A stretch of DNA of 44,794 bases from JADFAK01 sp047615865 (GCA_047615865.1 JBLHIB010000012.1:1-44794); one strand, 5' to 3'; positions 15,685-25,304 are shown, counted from the stretch's first letter. Program-made: numbers and translations. Notes: generated by a model not told the origin, from the sequence alone.

Positions 15685-16125
15685 TTAGCCCACCTGCACC
15701 TGACGAACAGCTTCTGGGACAGCCTCATTCATTTTCGGAAGCTTTAATGCGAGAATACCTTGTGTGTAGTCTGCTGAAATATTCTCAATGTTCACGCTTT
15801 TTGACAATTGAAACGAACGCTTGAAATTGAAGTAGTGGAATTCTTTTCTGCGGTATTTTTCTGACTGTAATGCTTTTTCTTCTTCCTTATTGACAGCAAC
15901 TGTAAGTTTCATTTTGTCTATTGTAATGGAGAAATCTGACTTCTCCAGCCCCGGGGCAACCATTTCGATAACGAATGCTTCATTGGACTCTTTGATGTTT
16001 GAAGCAGGCAATGCACCCGCGTTTGAAGGACGTTGCTGTTCGTTGTATGAATCTTTTGTAATCATATCATCAAAGAACATCTTAAACATGTTTGGGTGTC
16101 CCTGGCGGTATCTATCTAAACTCAT
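15685..16125 (-). CDS. Hsp20/alpha-crystallin small heat-shock protein
   Basis: The ATG at 16125 gives 146 residues, the usual size for bacterial small heat-shock proteins. A frame open to 16248 adds 41 residues that do not look like family sequence. The alpha-crystallin domain begins near residue 40 (NIKESNEAFVIEMVAPGLEK). It continues through FSITIDKMKLTVAVNKE and the RKEFHYFNFKRSFQLSKSV strand region, and ends with the ILALKLPKMNE segment. Such proteins are ATP-independent holdases that bind unfolding proteins in the cytoplasm. It is a single gene, with convergent neighbour and shared terminator downstream. Confidence 0.93.
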   Translation of the reverse strand: MSLDRYRQGHPNMFKMFFDDMITKDSYNEQQRPSNAGALPASNIKESNEAFVIEMVAPGLEKSDFSITIDKMKLTVAVNKEEEKALQSEKYRRKEFHYFNFKRSFQLSKSVNIENISADYTQGILALKLPKMNEAVPEAVRQVQVG

Positions 16126-16275
16126 TTTTTGTGTTTTATGTTTGTATTGACGATTTGGACTAGTCAAAACAAATGCCACAGGTCTAAAAGCAGATAAACG
16201 CACGAAGAATAGCGCCATAATGGCGTGAAACAAAGAAATAGCTGACATAATTTCCGATTTGCGCGAAGCGCCAAC

Positions 16276-16974
16276 CTAAAAAGAATAGATGTTGAAGTAT
16301 TCTGCAACGTAAGTGAGCAGGACTGTAGTCACTAAGGCGGGTAGCATATTGATTATCTCAAGCTTTCTTAGTTCTAGGATGGTGATTCCAAGTCCTATAA
16401 GCATCAGGCCACCAACAGCAGTGAGCTCGGCTTTCATCGCGGTAGATAGAAAGTCTCCCATCAACATTGCAGCATAGGTGAGTCCACCTTGGTAGACCAA
16501 CAATGGAATAACGCTGAACAATACACCCTTTCCAAACGCACTCGCTAAGGCTGCGGATGAAAAGAAGTCCATTACGGCCTTCGTGATTATTATCTTCCTA
16601 TCTCCGTCCATGCCTTCCTTGAAGCAACCCAATACGGTCATCGTGCCGACGCAAAAAAGCATAAAGGCCGTGGTGAACCCTGTTGCAAATCGTTCGTCCT
16701 TGCTACCTGTTTTTGTCTTCAATTTTTCTGCGAACTTATTTACTTTGGTTTCAATTCCTAGAGCTTCGCCTATGATCGCACCAGTGATTAATCCCAACAC
16801 GAGAATAAGCATGTTCCTAGTCTGTAAAGCGCTTTCAATTCCGACAAACAAAGTGAACAACCCTAGAGCTTGAAATACAATCTTGATGTATTTCTCAGGC
16901 ATTTTTTGATTGAGCCCCATGCCCAAAAAACTGCCTATAGTAATCGTTAAAGCGTTGATGAGTGTTCCTAGCAT
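16276..16974 (-). CDS. DUF554 family membrane protein
   Basis: The 232-residue product starting at ATG 16974 is mostly transmembrane, with about six or seven hydrophobic helices. It begins MLGTLINALTITIGSFLGMG and contains FCVGTMTVLGCFKEGMDGD and the paired-helix segment AALASAFGKGVLFSVIPLL, all typical of DUF554. The in-frame ATG at 17016 adds a 14-residue hydrophilic piece unlike the family. The role of DUF554 proteins is unproven; transport has been suggested. It is divergent from tgt, 75 bases apart. Confidence 0.9.
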   Translation of the reverse strand: MLGTLINALTITIGSFLGMGLNQKMPEKYIKIVFQALGLFTLFVGIESALQTRNMLILVLGLITGAIIGEALGIETKVNKFAEKLKTKTGSKDERFATGFTTAFMLFCVGTMTVLGCFKEGMDGDRKIIITKAVMDFFSSAALASAFGKGVLFSVIPLLVYQGGLTYAAMLMGDFLSTAMKAELTAVGGLMLIGLGITILELRKLEIINMLPALVTTVLLTYVAEYFNIYSF

Positions 16975-17049
16975 AAAGCAATTATAGCCAAAGCATTTAG
17001 AATCTGAACGAGCCAACTGAAAGAGTTATCTTTGCGGTAACATTGATTT

Positions 17050-18180
17050 ATGCAGTTCGAAATTAAAAAACAGTGCGCTGATTCAGGTGCTAGAGCCGGA
17101 GTTGTCCAGACAGATAGAGGAGTAATAGAGACTCCAATTTTTATGCCGGTTGGAACAGCAGGCACTGTGAAAGCCGTGACCCAACAGGATTTAAAGGCGG
17201 ACATCAAAGCGGATATAATTTTAGGGAATACTTATCATTTGTACTTGAGACCGGGCTTAGATATTATATCAAGGGCAGGCGGTCTTCACAAGTTCAATGG
17301 ATGGGATAAACCGATGCTAACGGATAGTGGAGGGTATCAAGTGTACTCACTTGCCGAGAACCGTAAAATAGTGGAGGAAGGGGTGACTTTTCGATCCCAT
17401 ATTGATGGTTCTAAGCATTTGTTCACTCCCGAAAACGTAATGGATACACAGCGGACTATAGGGGCCGATATTGTTATGGCTTTTGACGAGTGTACGCCTT
17501 ATCCATGTGAATACGAATACGCGAGACGTTCCTTAGATATGACTCACAGGTGGCTCGATAGGTGCACCAAACGGTTCAATGAAACTGATCCGAAATATGG
17601 TGCCGAGCAGGTCTTGTTCCCAATAATCCAGGGAAGTGTCTATGACGAACTGAGAAAAAAATCTGCGGATTATTGTGCCGAACGCGCATCCTTCGGCATT
17701 GCCATTGGTGGGTTGAGTGTTGGGGAGCCGCATGAAGAAATGTATGCCATGACGGATTTGGTGACTTCTCGTTTGCCAAAAGATAAACCCCGTTATTTAA
17801 TGGGAGTAGGCACTCCAGCCAATATTCTTGAGTGCATCGCGCTGGGAGTTGATATGTTTGACTGCGTAATGCCTACACGGAATGCAAGAAATGGGATGTT
17901 GTTCACTAGACGTGGTACGATCAACATAAAGAATAGAAAGTGGGCCGATGATTTTTCATGTATTGATCCAGAGGGCACCTCTTATGTTGACACCTTTTAC
18001 ACGAAAGCTTATTTAAAACATCTTTTTGCAGCCAATGAGCTTCTTGGATTGCAAATCGCTTCATTGCACAATCTTGGATTTTATTTGTGGTTGGTGAAGG
18101 AGGCACGTACGAAAATCCAAGAAGGAACGTTTGTTGCATGGAAGAATGAAATGGTAAAGGTCACTACCCAAAGGTTATAA
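17050..18180 (+). CDS. tgt: Queuine/archaeosine-type tRNA-guanine transglycosylase
   Basis: The 376-residue enzyme exchanges guanine-34 of tRNAs with GUN anticodons for the queuosine precursor preQ1. Asp92 lies in LTDSGGYQ and the nucleophile Asp271 in VDMFDCVMPTRNARNG, both conserved. The zinc site typical of the family (CxCxxC then His) is not there. At the aligned place the sequence is DPEGTSYVDTFYTKAYL, with Gly309, Ser311 and Asp314 where the three cysteines would be. Other Bacteroidota enzymes, as far as I recall, also lack them. The GTG start of lptF lies 2 bases after its stop, so the two are cotranscribed. Confidence 0.96.
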   Translation: MQFEIKKQCADSGARAGVVQTDRGVIETPIFMPVGTAGTVKAVTQQDLKADIKADIILGNTYHLYLRPGLDIISRAGGLHKFNGWDKPMLTDSGGYQVYSLAENRKIVEEGVTFRSHIDGSKHLFTPENVMDTQRTIGADIVMAFDECTPYPCEYEYARRSLDMTHRWLDRCTKRFNETDPKYGAEQVLFPIIQGSVYDELRKKSADYCAERASFGIAIGGLSVGEPHEEMYAMTDLVTSRLPKDKPRYLMGVGTPANILECIALGVDMFDCVMPTRNARNGMLFTRRGTINIKNRKWADDFSCIDPEGTSYVDTFYTKAYLKHLFAANELLGLQIASLHNLGFYLWLVKEARTKIQEGTFVAWKNEMVKVTTQRL

Positions 18181-18182
18181 GC

Positions 18183-19262
18183 GTGCTTAAAAAGATCGAC
18201 TGGTATATCATCCGGAAGTTTATATCCTCATTCACATTTGCGATCATGGCATTTGTGATCATTGCCGTGGTGATTGATATTTCGGAAAATATTGATCGCT
18301 TAGTCGAAAGTGGTGCAACTGTGATGGAAATTATACTTGGATATTACATACCATTCTGCGTCTTTTTCGGCAATCTGTTGAGTCCTTTTATTATTTTCTT
18401 GGCCATCATTTGGCTCACCAGTATTATGTCACAACGCACTGAGATTGTTGCTATTCTTTGTGGAGGTGTTTCATACATGCGCTTGCTTCGTCCTTTTGCG
18501 TTCATTGCAGTGTTTATGACGATTTCAATCCTCATTGCAAGCCATTTTTTAGTTCCTTTTTCCAACCGCATTCAGTTTGATTTTGAAAGCCAGTATACCC
18601 GTGGAGTGCACCACTATAGCTACAACCTGCATAGGGAGCTAGAGCCCAATAAGATGTATTACTTCCATCACATTGATGCCAGAAAGAGTAGCGGATATCA
18701 CTTGGCAATAGAGGATTGGAATGATGGTGCTTTGACCAAGAAGCTGTTTGCATCCAAAGCCCATTATGACTCGATTTCAGAGAGCTGGCAGTTGTTTAAT
18801 GTAGTTGAGCGGTCTTATTTGGAAGGAGGAAAGGAGAGTTTGAAAATTCTGGGTGATATAGACACCACGATGGCCCTAACCTTCTATGACCTTGACGCTC
18901 CAGCTGAGCTGGTATTCAATATGACTACCCCAGAGCTAAGTGAGCATATTAAAAGAGAAGAGCTAAAGGGGTCGGGCAATGTGGCTGCTTTGAAACTTGA
19001 AAAGTACATGCGCACATCCAACGCGTTTTCGATTCTTGTACTTGCCTTTATCGCTGTTCCCATTGCCTCTCGTAAAAAGCGAGGGGGACTGGGGCTTCAT
19101 ATTTTCTTGGCTATTATTCTGGGGATCGTCTACATCTTCTTTTCCCGAATGTCTTCTGTGGCAGCTACTAACGTTGGTTTAGCGCCGGCTATTGCGGTAT
19201 GGATTCCAAATATTCTGTATTTTATATTGGGAATTTTTATTTACCGTAAAGCACCCAAATGA
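18183..19262 (+). CDS. LptF/LptG family permease (YjgP/YjgQ)
   Basis: The 359-residue protein begins at a GTG 2 bases after the tgt stop. Three N-terminal transmembrane helices (about 12-110: FTFAIMAFVIIAVVID, YYIPFCVFFGNLLSPFIIFL, FAFIAVFMTISILIASHFLV), a periplasmic beta-jellyroll region (about 130-265) and three C-terminal helices match the LptF/LptG fold. In other bacteria these pair with the LptB ATPase to pull lipopolysaccharide from the inner membrane. Bacteroidota often encode two such proteins apart; the second subunit is not in the window. The tgt-permease arrangement is common in the phylum. Confidence 0.92.
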   Translation: MLKKIDWYIIRKFISSFTFAIMAFVIIAVVIDISENIDRLVESGATVMEIILGYYIPFCVFFGNLLSPFIIFLAIIWLTSIMSQRTEIVAILCGGVSYMRLLRPFAFIAVFMTISILIASHFLVPFSNRIQFDFESQYTRGVHHYSYNLHRELEPNKMYYFHHIDARKSSGYHLAIEDWNDGALTKKLFASKAHYDSISESWQLFNVVERSYLEGGKESLKILGDIDTTMALTFYDLDAPAELVFNMTTPELSEHIKREELKGSGNVAALKLEKYMRTSNAFSILVLAFIAVPIASRKKRGGLGLHIFLAIILGIVYIFFSRMSSVAATNVGLAPAIAVWIPNILYFILGIFIYRKAPK

Positions 19263-19268
19263 GCAACG

Positions 19269-20090
19269 CTACAGTTCCAGAATAACGAGCGGATGTTCCC
19301 CAATACCGAGTCGAAGCATTTGCCCATAGGGCGCCTCATTGAAAAGTCCGTAAATACTCGAGCCCGTTCCCGTCATGCTAGCATAGAATGCACCTAACTC
19401 GTGAAGCGTTGATTTGATTCTATCCAATTCCGGATGCAAACGGAATGCATTGGCTTCAAAATCGTTGACTATGTTTTCGCGCCAAGACTCTTGCGGTGTT
19501 TGGGCAATTTGGGTTAGGTCAAAATTTTTCGAAGAAGGGGTTATTCCATTGAATGCTTGATGCGTTGAAATATGCAGCTTTGGAGAAACGATGACCACGA
19601 ATTTTCTTGCCAGAAATGAGGGCAAGGGAGTAAGGATTTCACCGCGGCCATTGGCCAATGAAGGCACATTGTCAATGAAGAAGGAACAGTCGGATCCCAA
19701 TTCTAAAGCGAGGTCTTTCAGCTTGTTTTTTGAGATATTGAGTGAGGCAATTTTATTTATTGCGCACAATGCAAATGTTGCATCGCTCGAGCCTCCTCCT
19801 AGTCCTGCACCCATAGGGATAGCCTTTATTAGGTGACAGTCTAAGTCGGGGAGGGTATGTGATTTCGCTAAAAGATTGTAAGCTTTGGTAATGAGGTTGT
19901 CGTCGTTCTTACCAAGTTCTAGATTCGTGTCTGTGATCAAGTTCAGGCCTTTTTGCTTCGAGGGAATGAACTCTAGCGAATCTTTTAGAGGAACGGGATA
20001 AAACACAGATGCCAGATCATGATACCCATCGGGTCGTTTGGAGACAACCTGAAGACCAATATTGATTTTAGCGTTGGGGAAAACGATCAT
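19269..20090 (-). CDS. ispE: 4-diphosphocytidyl-2-C-methyl-D-erythritol kinase
   Basis: The 273-residue cytoplasmic GHMP kinase phosphorylates CDP-methylerythritol in the non-mevalonate isoprenoid pathway. Visible are the N-terminal AKINIGLQVVSKRPDGYHDL, the ATP loop PMGAGLGGGSSDATFAL (about residues 91-107) and the C-terminal MTGTGSSIYGLF. Length is normal for the family. It starts 2 bases after the stop of era, with which it is almost certainly cotranscribed. The product converges with lptF across a 6-base gap. Confidence 0.95.
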   Translation of the reverse strand: MIVFPNAKINIGLQVVSKRPDGYHDLASVFYPVPLKDSLEFIPSKQKGLNLITDTNLELGKNDDNLITKAYNLLAKSHTLPDLDCHLIKAIPMGAGLGGGSSDATFALCAINKIASLNISKNKLKDLALELGSDCSFFIDNVPSLANGRGEILTPLPSFLARKFVVIVSPKLHISTHQAFNGITPSSKNFDLTQIAQTPQESWRENIVNDFEANAFRLHPELDRIKSTLHELGAFYASMTGTGSSIYGLFNEAPYGQMLRLGIGEHPLVILEL

Positions 20091-20092
20091 TT

Positions 20093-20977
20093 TTAATCAG
20101 AGAAATAACCGTATTTCTTCAGCTTAGAAGGGTCGTTTCGCCAGTTCTTGTCGACCTTTACAAATAGCTCGATATAAACTTTCTTGCCTACGAACTTTTC
20201 TATGTCCTTGCGGGCTTCTGTACCCACTGATTTCAGAGCTTTACCTTGATGTCCAATCATGATACTCTTTTGAGAGTCTCGATCAACGATAATCTCAGTG
20301 CGAATGCGCACAATTTTCAGCTCTTCGACGTACTCAGTGACTATGACCTCACAACTGTAAGGGATTTCTTGCTTGTATCTGGTAAGAATCTTCTCACGAA
20401 TAATCTCGGATACAAAGAAACGCATCGGCTTATCGGTAAGCTCATCTTTTGGAAAAAAAGCCGGCCCATCAGGCAGTTTTTTGATAATGAACTTGAGTAA
20501 TTCGTCTACGTTGAACTTATGTAACGCAGAGATTGGAGCGACTTTGGCATTGGGCACGTGTTCTTGCCAATATAGCAGGCGTTTCTCAACGTCTTCTTGA
20601 GATGCAAGATCGATCTTGTTCAATAGAACGATCACTGGGACATCAAGTTTGTTGATCCGGGCCAGAGCATGAGCTTGCTTTTCGACTGTTTCCTCAATGT
20701 CTGTCACAAATAGCATAATGTCGGCATCAACAAATGCTGAGCCTACAAATTTCATCATACCTTCATGAAGCTTGTACTTTGGATCAAGCATTCCTGGGGT
20801 GTCACTGTAAACGATTTGGAAGTCGTCGCCATTGACGATTCCCATGATACGATGCCGAGTGGTTTGAGCCTTGGAAGTGATGATACTAAGGCGCTCTCCT
20901 ACGAGGCTATTCATCAATGTAGACTTGCCCACATTGGGACTTCCGATGATATTGACGAACCCTGCTTTGTGCTTCAC
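20093..20977 (-). CDS. era: GTPase Era
   Basis: The 294-residue protein holds GTPase motifs GSPNVGKS (G1, residues 12-19), SDTPG (G3) and LLNKIDLA (G4), followed by a C-terminal KH domain whose GKALKSVGTEARKDIEKFVG region binds 16S rRNA near its 3' end. Era acts in maturation of the 30S ribosomal subunit. The switch region TTRHRIMGIV fits the family. Its start is divergent from the initiator-tRNA gene, so the locus pairs two translation-initiation functions. Confidence 0.96.
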   Translation of the reverse strand: MKHKAGFVNIIGSPNVGKSTLMNSLVGERLSIITSKAQTTRHRIMGIVNGDDFQIVYSDTPGMLDPKYKLHEGMMKFVGSAFVDADIMLFVTDIEETVEKQAHALARINKLDVPVIVLLNKIDLASQEDVEKRLLYWQEHVPNAKVAPISALHKFNVDELLKFIIKKLPDGPAFFPKDELTDKPMRFFVSEIIREKILTRYKQEIPYSCEVIVTEYVEELKIVRIRTEIIVDRDSQKSIMIGHQGKALKSVGTEARKDIEKFVGKKVYIELFVKVDKNWRNDPSKLKKYGYFSD

Positions 20978-20998
20978 GAATAAAGATTTTCTAAGTTG

Positions 20999-21029
20999 TT
21001 TGCAAAAGAACGAAATTAATCTATATTTG
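20999..21029 (+). promoter_or_regulatory. Promoter of the initiator tRNA
   Basis: TTTG at 20999-21002 and TATATTTG at 21022-21029, spaced by 19 bases, give a near-ideal Bacteroidota -33/-7 pair. Transcription would start near 21035, about 75 bases before the mature tRNA 5' end. This is the strongest promoter match in the window. Confidence 0.75.
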
Positions 21030-21110
21030 CACTCCCAAAACGATGGGTAAGCTTGTTAAAAGAGCTTTTAAATTGATTATAACCCAGCAAATGGGGTTCA
21101 AAATATACAT

Positions 21111-21183
<73 letters not shown>

Positions 21184-21191
21184 CAAAGAAG

Positions 21192-21224
21192 AAGGTCGTT
21201 TTCGAAAGAAAGCGACCTTTTTTT
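21192..21224 (+). terminator. Rho-independent terminator of the tRNA gene
   Basis: AAGGTCG (21192-21198) pairs with CGACCTT (21213-21219), followed by a run of T. It lies 8 bases after the tRNA 3' end. Confidence 0.85.
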
Positions 21225-21454
21225 ATGTCTGGAAAAGTGGCTTTGGGCCAGCTTAAATGATAAGGACGTAGGGCGGCCGAGCAAAGAAGCTTGACAGGAG
21301 TTTCCATTTAGCAGAAGCATTAAGTTTCGCCGTCGGTACCTGGTTTTCGGAATAACTTGACTTTATTAAGACGTGTTTCTATGTCAACTAATGGCTCTCA
21401 AATGGAAACGATCGACTTTTTACCTGGCTTCCGCTTCCAAGGCTGTTATGACAA
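21225..21454. other. Intergenic stretch without recognised features
   Basis: Between the tRNA terminator and the terminator of the large secreted protein gene there is about 230 bases with no plausible gene, RNA or repeat that I can see. Confidence 0.6.
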
Positions 21455-21486
21455 AATAGGCCGAAACATTTCTGAATCGGCCTATT
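21453..21486 (-). terminator. Terminator of the T9SS type B protein gene
   Basis: AATAGGCCGA (21455-21464) pairs perfectly over 10 bases with TCGGCCTATT (21477-21486). On the minus strand the hairpin is followed by TTTTG. It lies 38 bases after the stop at 21524. Confidence 0.8.
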
Positions 21487-21523
21487 GTAAATTAAGAACT
21501 AGAAGATTTTAGTGCTTGGGCGG

Positions 21524-24500
21524 CTACCTTAACAAGGTCACAGTCCCATTTTTCTCAATGGCATCGCTGTTGAATCCTTTTACCTTGACTTGGTATTGAT
21601 AGACCCCATTGGGAGAAAAATGCTCTCCTCCGTTGCAGCTGCCGTTCCATGCTTGAGTGATATCGGTGCTATGAAAGACTAAATCTCCCCATCTGTTGAA
21701 AATATTGAGTTCAAATCTGAGCAATTGGTCTCCAATAACACTGAAATAGTCATTTACACCATCGTTGTTTGGTGTGAATGAATTAGGAATGTATAAGATA
21801 GGTGGGGCATGAATGATCCCCAATGCTGTGTCGATACATCCTGCTGGATGAACAACCACCAGCTCAACATCGTATTGAGCCAAGCCATCAAACGTATGGA
21901 AAGGATCGGTTTCAGTACTAGAGAATCCGTCTCCAAAATCCCATAAATAATTGCAGTCGGGACACGTTGGAGCGGGCGTAGCGTAAAACTGCACATTGAA
22001 TTCATCTAGGTAGACCGTCTGAAACTGAGCCAGAAGATCAATTATTTGTACGGTTGTGCTGTCCACATCATATTTGTTGCAAATGTCTGTAGCCACAACG
22101 GTGAACTCTCCTGCTTGGAAAGGAGAAAAGGTCACGCTTTGACCCCATTCATTCATTTCAGGCCAGTAGTAGATAAATCCACCTTCTCCTCCCACTGCGG
22201 TCGCTTCTAGTGTTACCTCTTCCCCAGCGCAAATAAATTGAGGAGGAGTGACATCTACCACAACAGGTTCATTCGGAATATTGAGAACAATTACATCTTC
22301 GTCTAAGCCTTGGCATCCATCAGCGACGATTACAGTAACTTCTTCGGAGGTGTAGGTTTGCCATGTAATCGTTGAGTCGCTTCCAACTTGGTTGCCGTCT
22401 ATAAACCACATGTAAGTGTAGGCACCAGAGCCAGAGATAATATCTACAAAGAGCTGGGTGTTGTCAATACAAGAGGCGTTGAGGTCTTCACCGAGATCTA
22501 TTTCAAGAGGAGGGTTGATAATTGTAATCTCCGTTTCATCTGAAGTCTGAGCATCACATGCGTCTTCTACAACTACAGTTAAGTTTGTGCTATCATCAAA
22601 AGTAGCTATCAATGGGGTTCCCGAAGCAATTTGAATTCCATCTTCATACCAGGTAAATTGATAACCTCCACTTCCTGAGATGACGTCAACATGTATAGAG
22701 AATTCTTCTATACATGAGCCTGTAAAAAATTCCTGAAGCGTTGTTAACACTGGAGGACTATCAATGAAAACGGGGATATCGACACTTAAGCTTTGTCCAC
22801 AGGCGTCTTGCGCATCAACTGTGATTACAATCTCCTGAGAAGTGGAATAGGTAAAGTCAGAACCGAAGCCCTGCCAAGTTGATCCGATATACCAATTGTA
22901 AGAATATACAGGTTGTCCGCCAGATGCTTGAGCGCTTATGTTGAAGTCTTCATTGCATAAAGCAAGGATTTCATCGGGTGCGTCAAGGAGTAATGGAGGT
23001 ACATCAAGCGATACATTGATAACATTGTTTGCAATGAAGCCACAACCATCTTGAACAGAAATATTGATTTGGCTGGCTCCTTGCCACGTTGAATACCATA
23101 GGTTGTTGTCCCATCCAAAAAGGTTGATGCCATTTTCATCTGTCCAAGCCCAGTTTGAGTAAACACCATCTCCACCACTTGCGGTGGCAGTCAGATTTAT
23201 TGATTCTCCGCAATCCAAATCAAGATCACCTTGATCGATCACAACTTCAAGAGCAGGGTATTCGATTATTTCAACAGTGATATCGGCGTCATCAGATGGC
23301 ATGCCACAGGTGTCGCTCACAATAATATTGTAGGTGGTTGTGACCAATGGAGAGGTGAAAATGGACGGGGTTGTTTCCGTCGTGCTCCATAAATACTGGT
23401 AGTTTCCATAGCCACCTGTGATGATTGGGGCAATTTCGAGGGTATCGCCCAGACAAATTGTTTCTGAGAATCCATCTACCACCAGAAGTTCGGGCTCATT
23501 ATCGATGAAAAATTCGTAATTCGTTACTAAACCGGCACCATTGCATGCTGCTAGATTCAGTATGTCCAAAAAGACATTTTCTAAACCTTCTGCAATTCCA
23601 TCTTCAAAAGCGTCGATTTCAAATTGCACTGTCACTTCGCCAATAGGGAAGATAATAGTGTCTTGCATTTGGGTGTAATCCACACCGTTAATAGCTGACC
23701 CACCCCAGGTAACGATTACCATATCTTCGACCGATAAGTCTGAAAGAGGTGACCTGGTGAAACTGATTGTTGCCAAGCCGCAATCTTCATAAATTATATT
23801 GGCTCCAGGAAGGCCTACGTCAACAGATAGGTCCACTTCAACAACGCTGTTACTGGAAAACGATCCTTCTTCTAGAAAAACTGCCGAATCTAAGATGGTG
23901 TCACCTGCATCCGCAATAGCAATTTTAATGTGATAAGATCCACCGCACTCAACAATTGCCATGGCCTCAAGCGGAACAGTAAATCCGTCAAGCTGGATGT
24001 AATAATCGTTGGTTTGGGAGTCGGCCTCTACTTCATTATCAATGTAGTATTCTGGATTGCTACCTAGATTTACATTATCGATGGTTACTGGAAGCGCTGT
24101 TCCAGGGATTTGCGCAATGTTGATAGCGCCATTGGAGTATGGGCCTAAGATGCCTGGACCACTTAGAAAAAATCCAAATACATCATTGAAGCTTGTGTTA
24201 ACCCACTCCATATATTCTTCTGAACCCCATACATAGTTGAAGCTTAGGGTGTCTCCATTCGGGACAAAATCAAATTCTAATATGGCCCAATCATTCACTG
24301 TGTATCCAGGTATGAGAGCTGTCAGATCTGGATCTGAAGTGTCAAAATTCCCAGGGGAATTACCTGTAAAACCTCCGCTATTATTCGGTCCCTCAACGAA
24401 TGAGACATCACCACTTCCCAAAACAAGCCCTGAGGGAATGCCGACGTTGCAAGCAGTTCCATCAAAACTTCCAATTTGCATGTTGACTTGATCACCAGGA

Positions 24501-24661
24501 GCGCCGTTAAAAGTGATATTACTGACAGCCACACCCTGTCCGATAAGCACGTTTTGCACGTAGTCTTCGACAGTCAATGAGTTGTCAATTAATATCTGTG
24601 CTTCCAATGTGCTAAAAAGGAACATGCTCCCAAGCAGTATTAGAGTATAGGTGAGTTTCAT
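21524..24661 (-). CDS. Large T9SS type B secreted protein with choice-of-anchor L domain and Ig/PKD repeats
   Basis: The 1045-residue protein has a signal peptide (residues 1-21). A choice-of-anchor L-type domain follows, to about residue 270: QGVAVSNITFNGAPGDQVN, VWGSEEYMEWVNTSFNDVFG and the calcium-binding-like acidic loops. A Calx-beta-like stretch (about 285-385) and around six Ig-like modules of the GSGxYxYxW type come next (about 390-870). A PKD domain (NYLWDFGDGFSSTETDPFHT) and a C-terminal sorting domain, PNSFTPNNDGVNDYFSV through FNRWGDLVFHS, finish the protein. That domain is the gliding-motility-associated type B T9SS signal, so the protein is exported across the outer membrane and held on the cell surface or released. 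An adhesin role is inferred from the repeats. Confidence 0.93.
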   Translation of the reverse strand: MKLTYTLILLGSMFLFSTLEAQILIDNSLTVEDYVQNVLIGQGVAVSNITFNGAPGDQVNMQIGSFDGTACNVGIPSGLVLGSGDVSFVEGPNNSGGFTGNSPGNFDTSDPDLTALIPGYTVNDWAILEFDFVPNGDTLSFNYVWGSEEYMEWVNTSFNDVFGFFLSGPGILGPYSNGAINIAQIPGTALPVTIDNVNLGSNPEYYIDNEVEADSQTNDYYIQLDGFTVPLEAMAIVECGGSYHIKIAIADAGDTILDSAVFLEEGSFSSNSVVEVDLSVDVGLPGANIIYEDCGLATISFTRSPLSDLSVEDMVIVTWGGSAINGVDYTQMQDTIIFPIGEVTVQFEIDAFEDGIAEGLENVFLDILNLAACNGAGLVTNYEFFIDNEPELLVVDGFSETICLGDTLEIAPIITGGYGNYQYLWSTTETTPSIFTSPLVTTTYNIIVSDTCGMPSDDADITVEIIEYPALEVVIDQGDLDLDCGESINLTATASGGDGVYSNWAWTDENGINLFGWDNNLWYSTWQGASQINISVQDGCGFIANNVINVSLDVPPLLLDAPDEILALCNEDFNISAQASGGQPVYSYNWYIGSTWQGFGSDFTYSTSQEIVITVDAQDACGQSLSVDIPVFIDSPPVLTTLQEFFTGSCIEEFSIHVDVISGSGGYQFTWYEDGIQIASGTPLIATFDDSTNLTVVVEDACDAQTSDETEITIINPPLEIDLGEDLNASCIDNTQLFVDIISGSGAYTYMWFIDGNQVGSDSTITWQTYTSEEVTVIVADGCQGLDEDVIVLNIPNEPVVVDVTPPQFICAGEEVTLEATAVGGEGGFIYYWPEMNEWGQSVTFSPFQAGEFTVVATDICNKYDVDSTTVQIIDLLAQFQTVYLDEFNVQFYATPAPTCPDCNYLWDFGDGFSSTETDPFHTFDGLAQYDVELVVVHPAGCIDTALGIIHAPPILYIPNSFTPNNDGVNDYFSVIGDQLLRFELNIFNRWGDLVFHSTDITQAWNGSCNGGEHFSPNGVYQYQVKVKGFNSDAIEKNGTVTLLR

Positions 24662-24799
24662 GTTTTTGGGTTAAGATCTATGACCTAATTAACTAAAGGA
24701 CGCTTTCCACAAGCAATAGGTTGCTCTTTGTTGATATTGAGTGTCTTGCAATAGTTTAAGTCTAAATATGAGCCCTGTTTTGGAGCTCTTCTTTTGAAT

Positions 24800-24848
24800 T
24801 AAAATTCGAATCCCTTTTTCGTAAACCGGTAATACGAAAAAGGGATTC
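24800..24848 (-). terminator. Strong hairpin terminator of the decayed minus-strand gene
   Basis: A 16-base perfect inverted repeat (24808-24823 with 24833-24848, arms GAATCCCTTTTTCGTA and TACGAAAAAGGGATTC) is followed on the minus strand by GAATTTTAATTC. It lies just after the stop codon of the relic at 24856. Confidence 0.7.
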
Positions 24849-24855
24849 CAAATTT

Positions 24856-25304
24856 CTATGGCATACTCGTCAGCAATGCACCAAGCGCATCGTCTTTCGC
24901 AGCAGCCATGGTAATGTCGTAAGCCGTTCCCTGAACAGGTGTGATTTCTAGATGACCTGAAAACAATTGGTCGTCAGCTACTGAAATAATAACCAAATTC
25001 ATAGGAGCATCTGCTAGGTAGGTTTCATGGATTACGCTGTCAGTAATGTCGCCACAGTAATCAACCCCCGTTGGCCAAAAGCTATTCTCATGTGCAAATA
25101 AGGCTAGGCAGTTGTATTGGAATTGTCCAAACCATCAACGCCAAGCAAGTTGAAGTTGATGTCGAATTAAGTAACCGACATGAATGCATCGATGTTTCCC
25201 CAATGGCAAGTGTCCAATTCGATCTCATAAGTACCGTCTGTCAAGTTGAAAGCAAAAGATGAGTTGGTCTCCCAAAATTCACCCGCCATACCCCAGAATT
25301 TGAT
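24856..25304 (-). pseudogene. Decayed minus-strand gene of unknown family
   Basis: On the minus strand coding-like sequence survives in pieces. From 25304 comes GMAGEFWETNSSFAFNLTDG and TYEIELDTCHWGNIDAFMSV, then a TAA, then in the same frame FDINFNLLGVDGLDNSNTTA and a TAG. A shift of frame follows, leading to CLALFAHENSFWPTGVDYCG and on through DAPMNLVIISVADDQLFSGH to ALLTSMP and a stop at 24856. One in-frame stop and one frameshift, with no start codon, mark it as a relic. The intact hairpin terminator just downstream supports that it was once a real gene. I do not recognise the family. Confidence 0.6.

Noticed and set aside
25071..25262. 63-codon plus-strand ORF
   Set aside because: It overlaps the coding-like minus-strand relic and has no own support.
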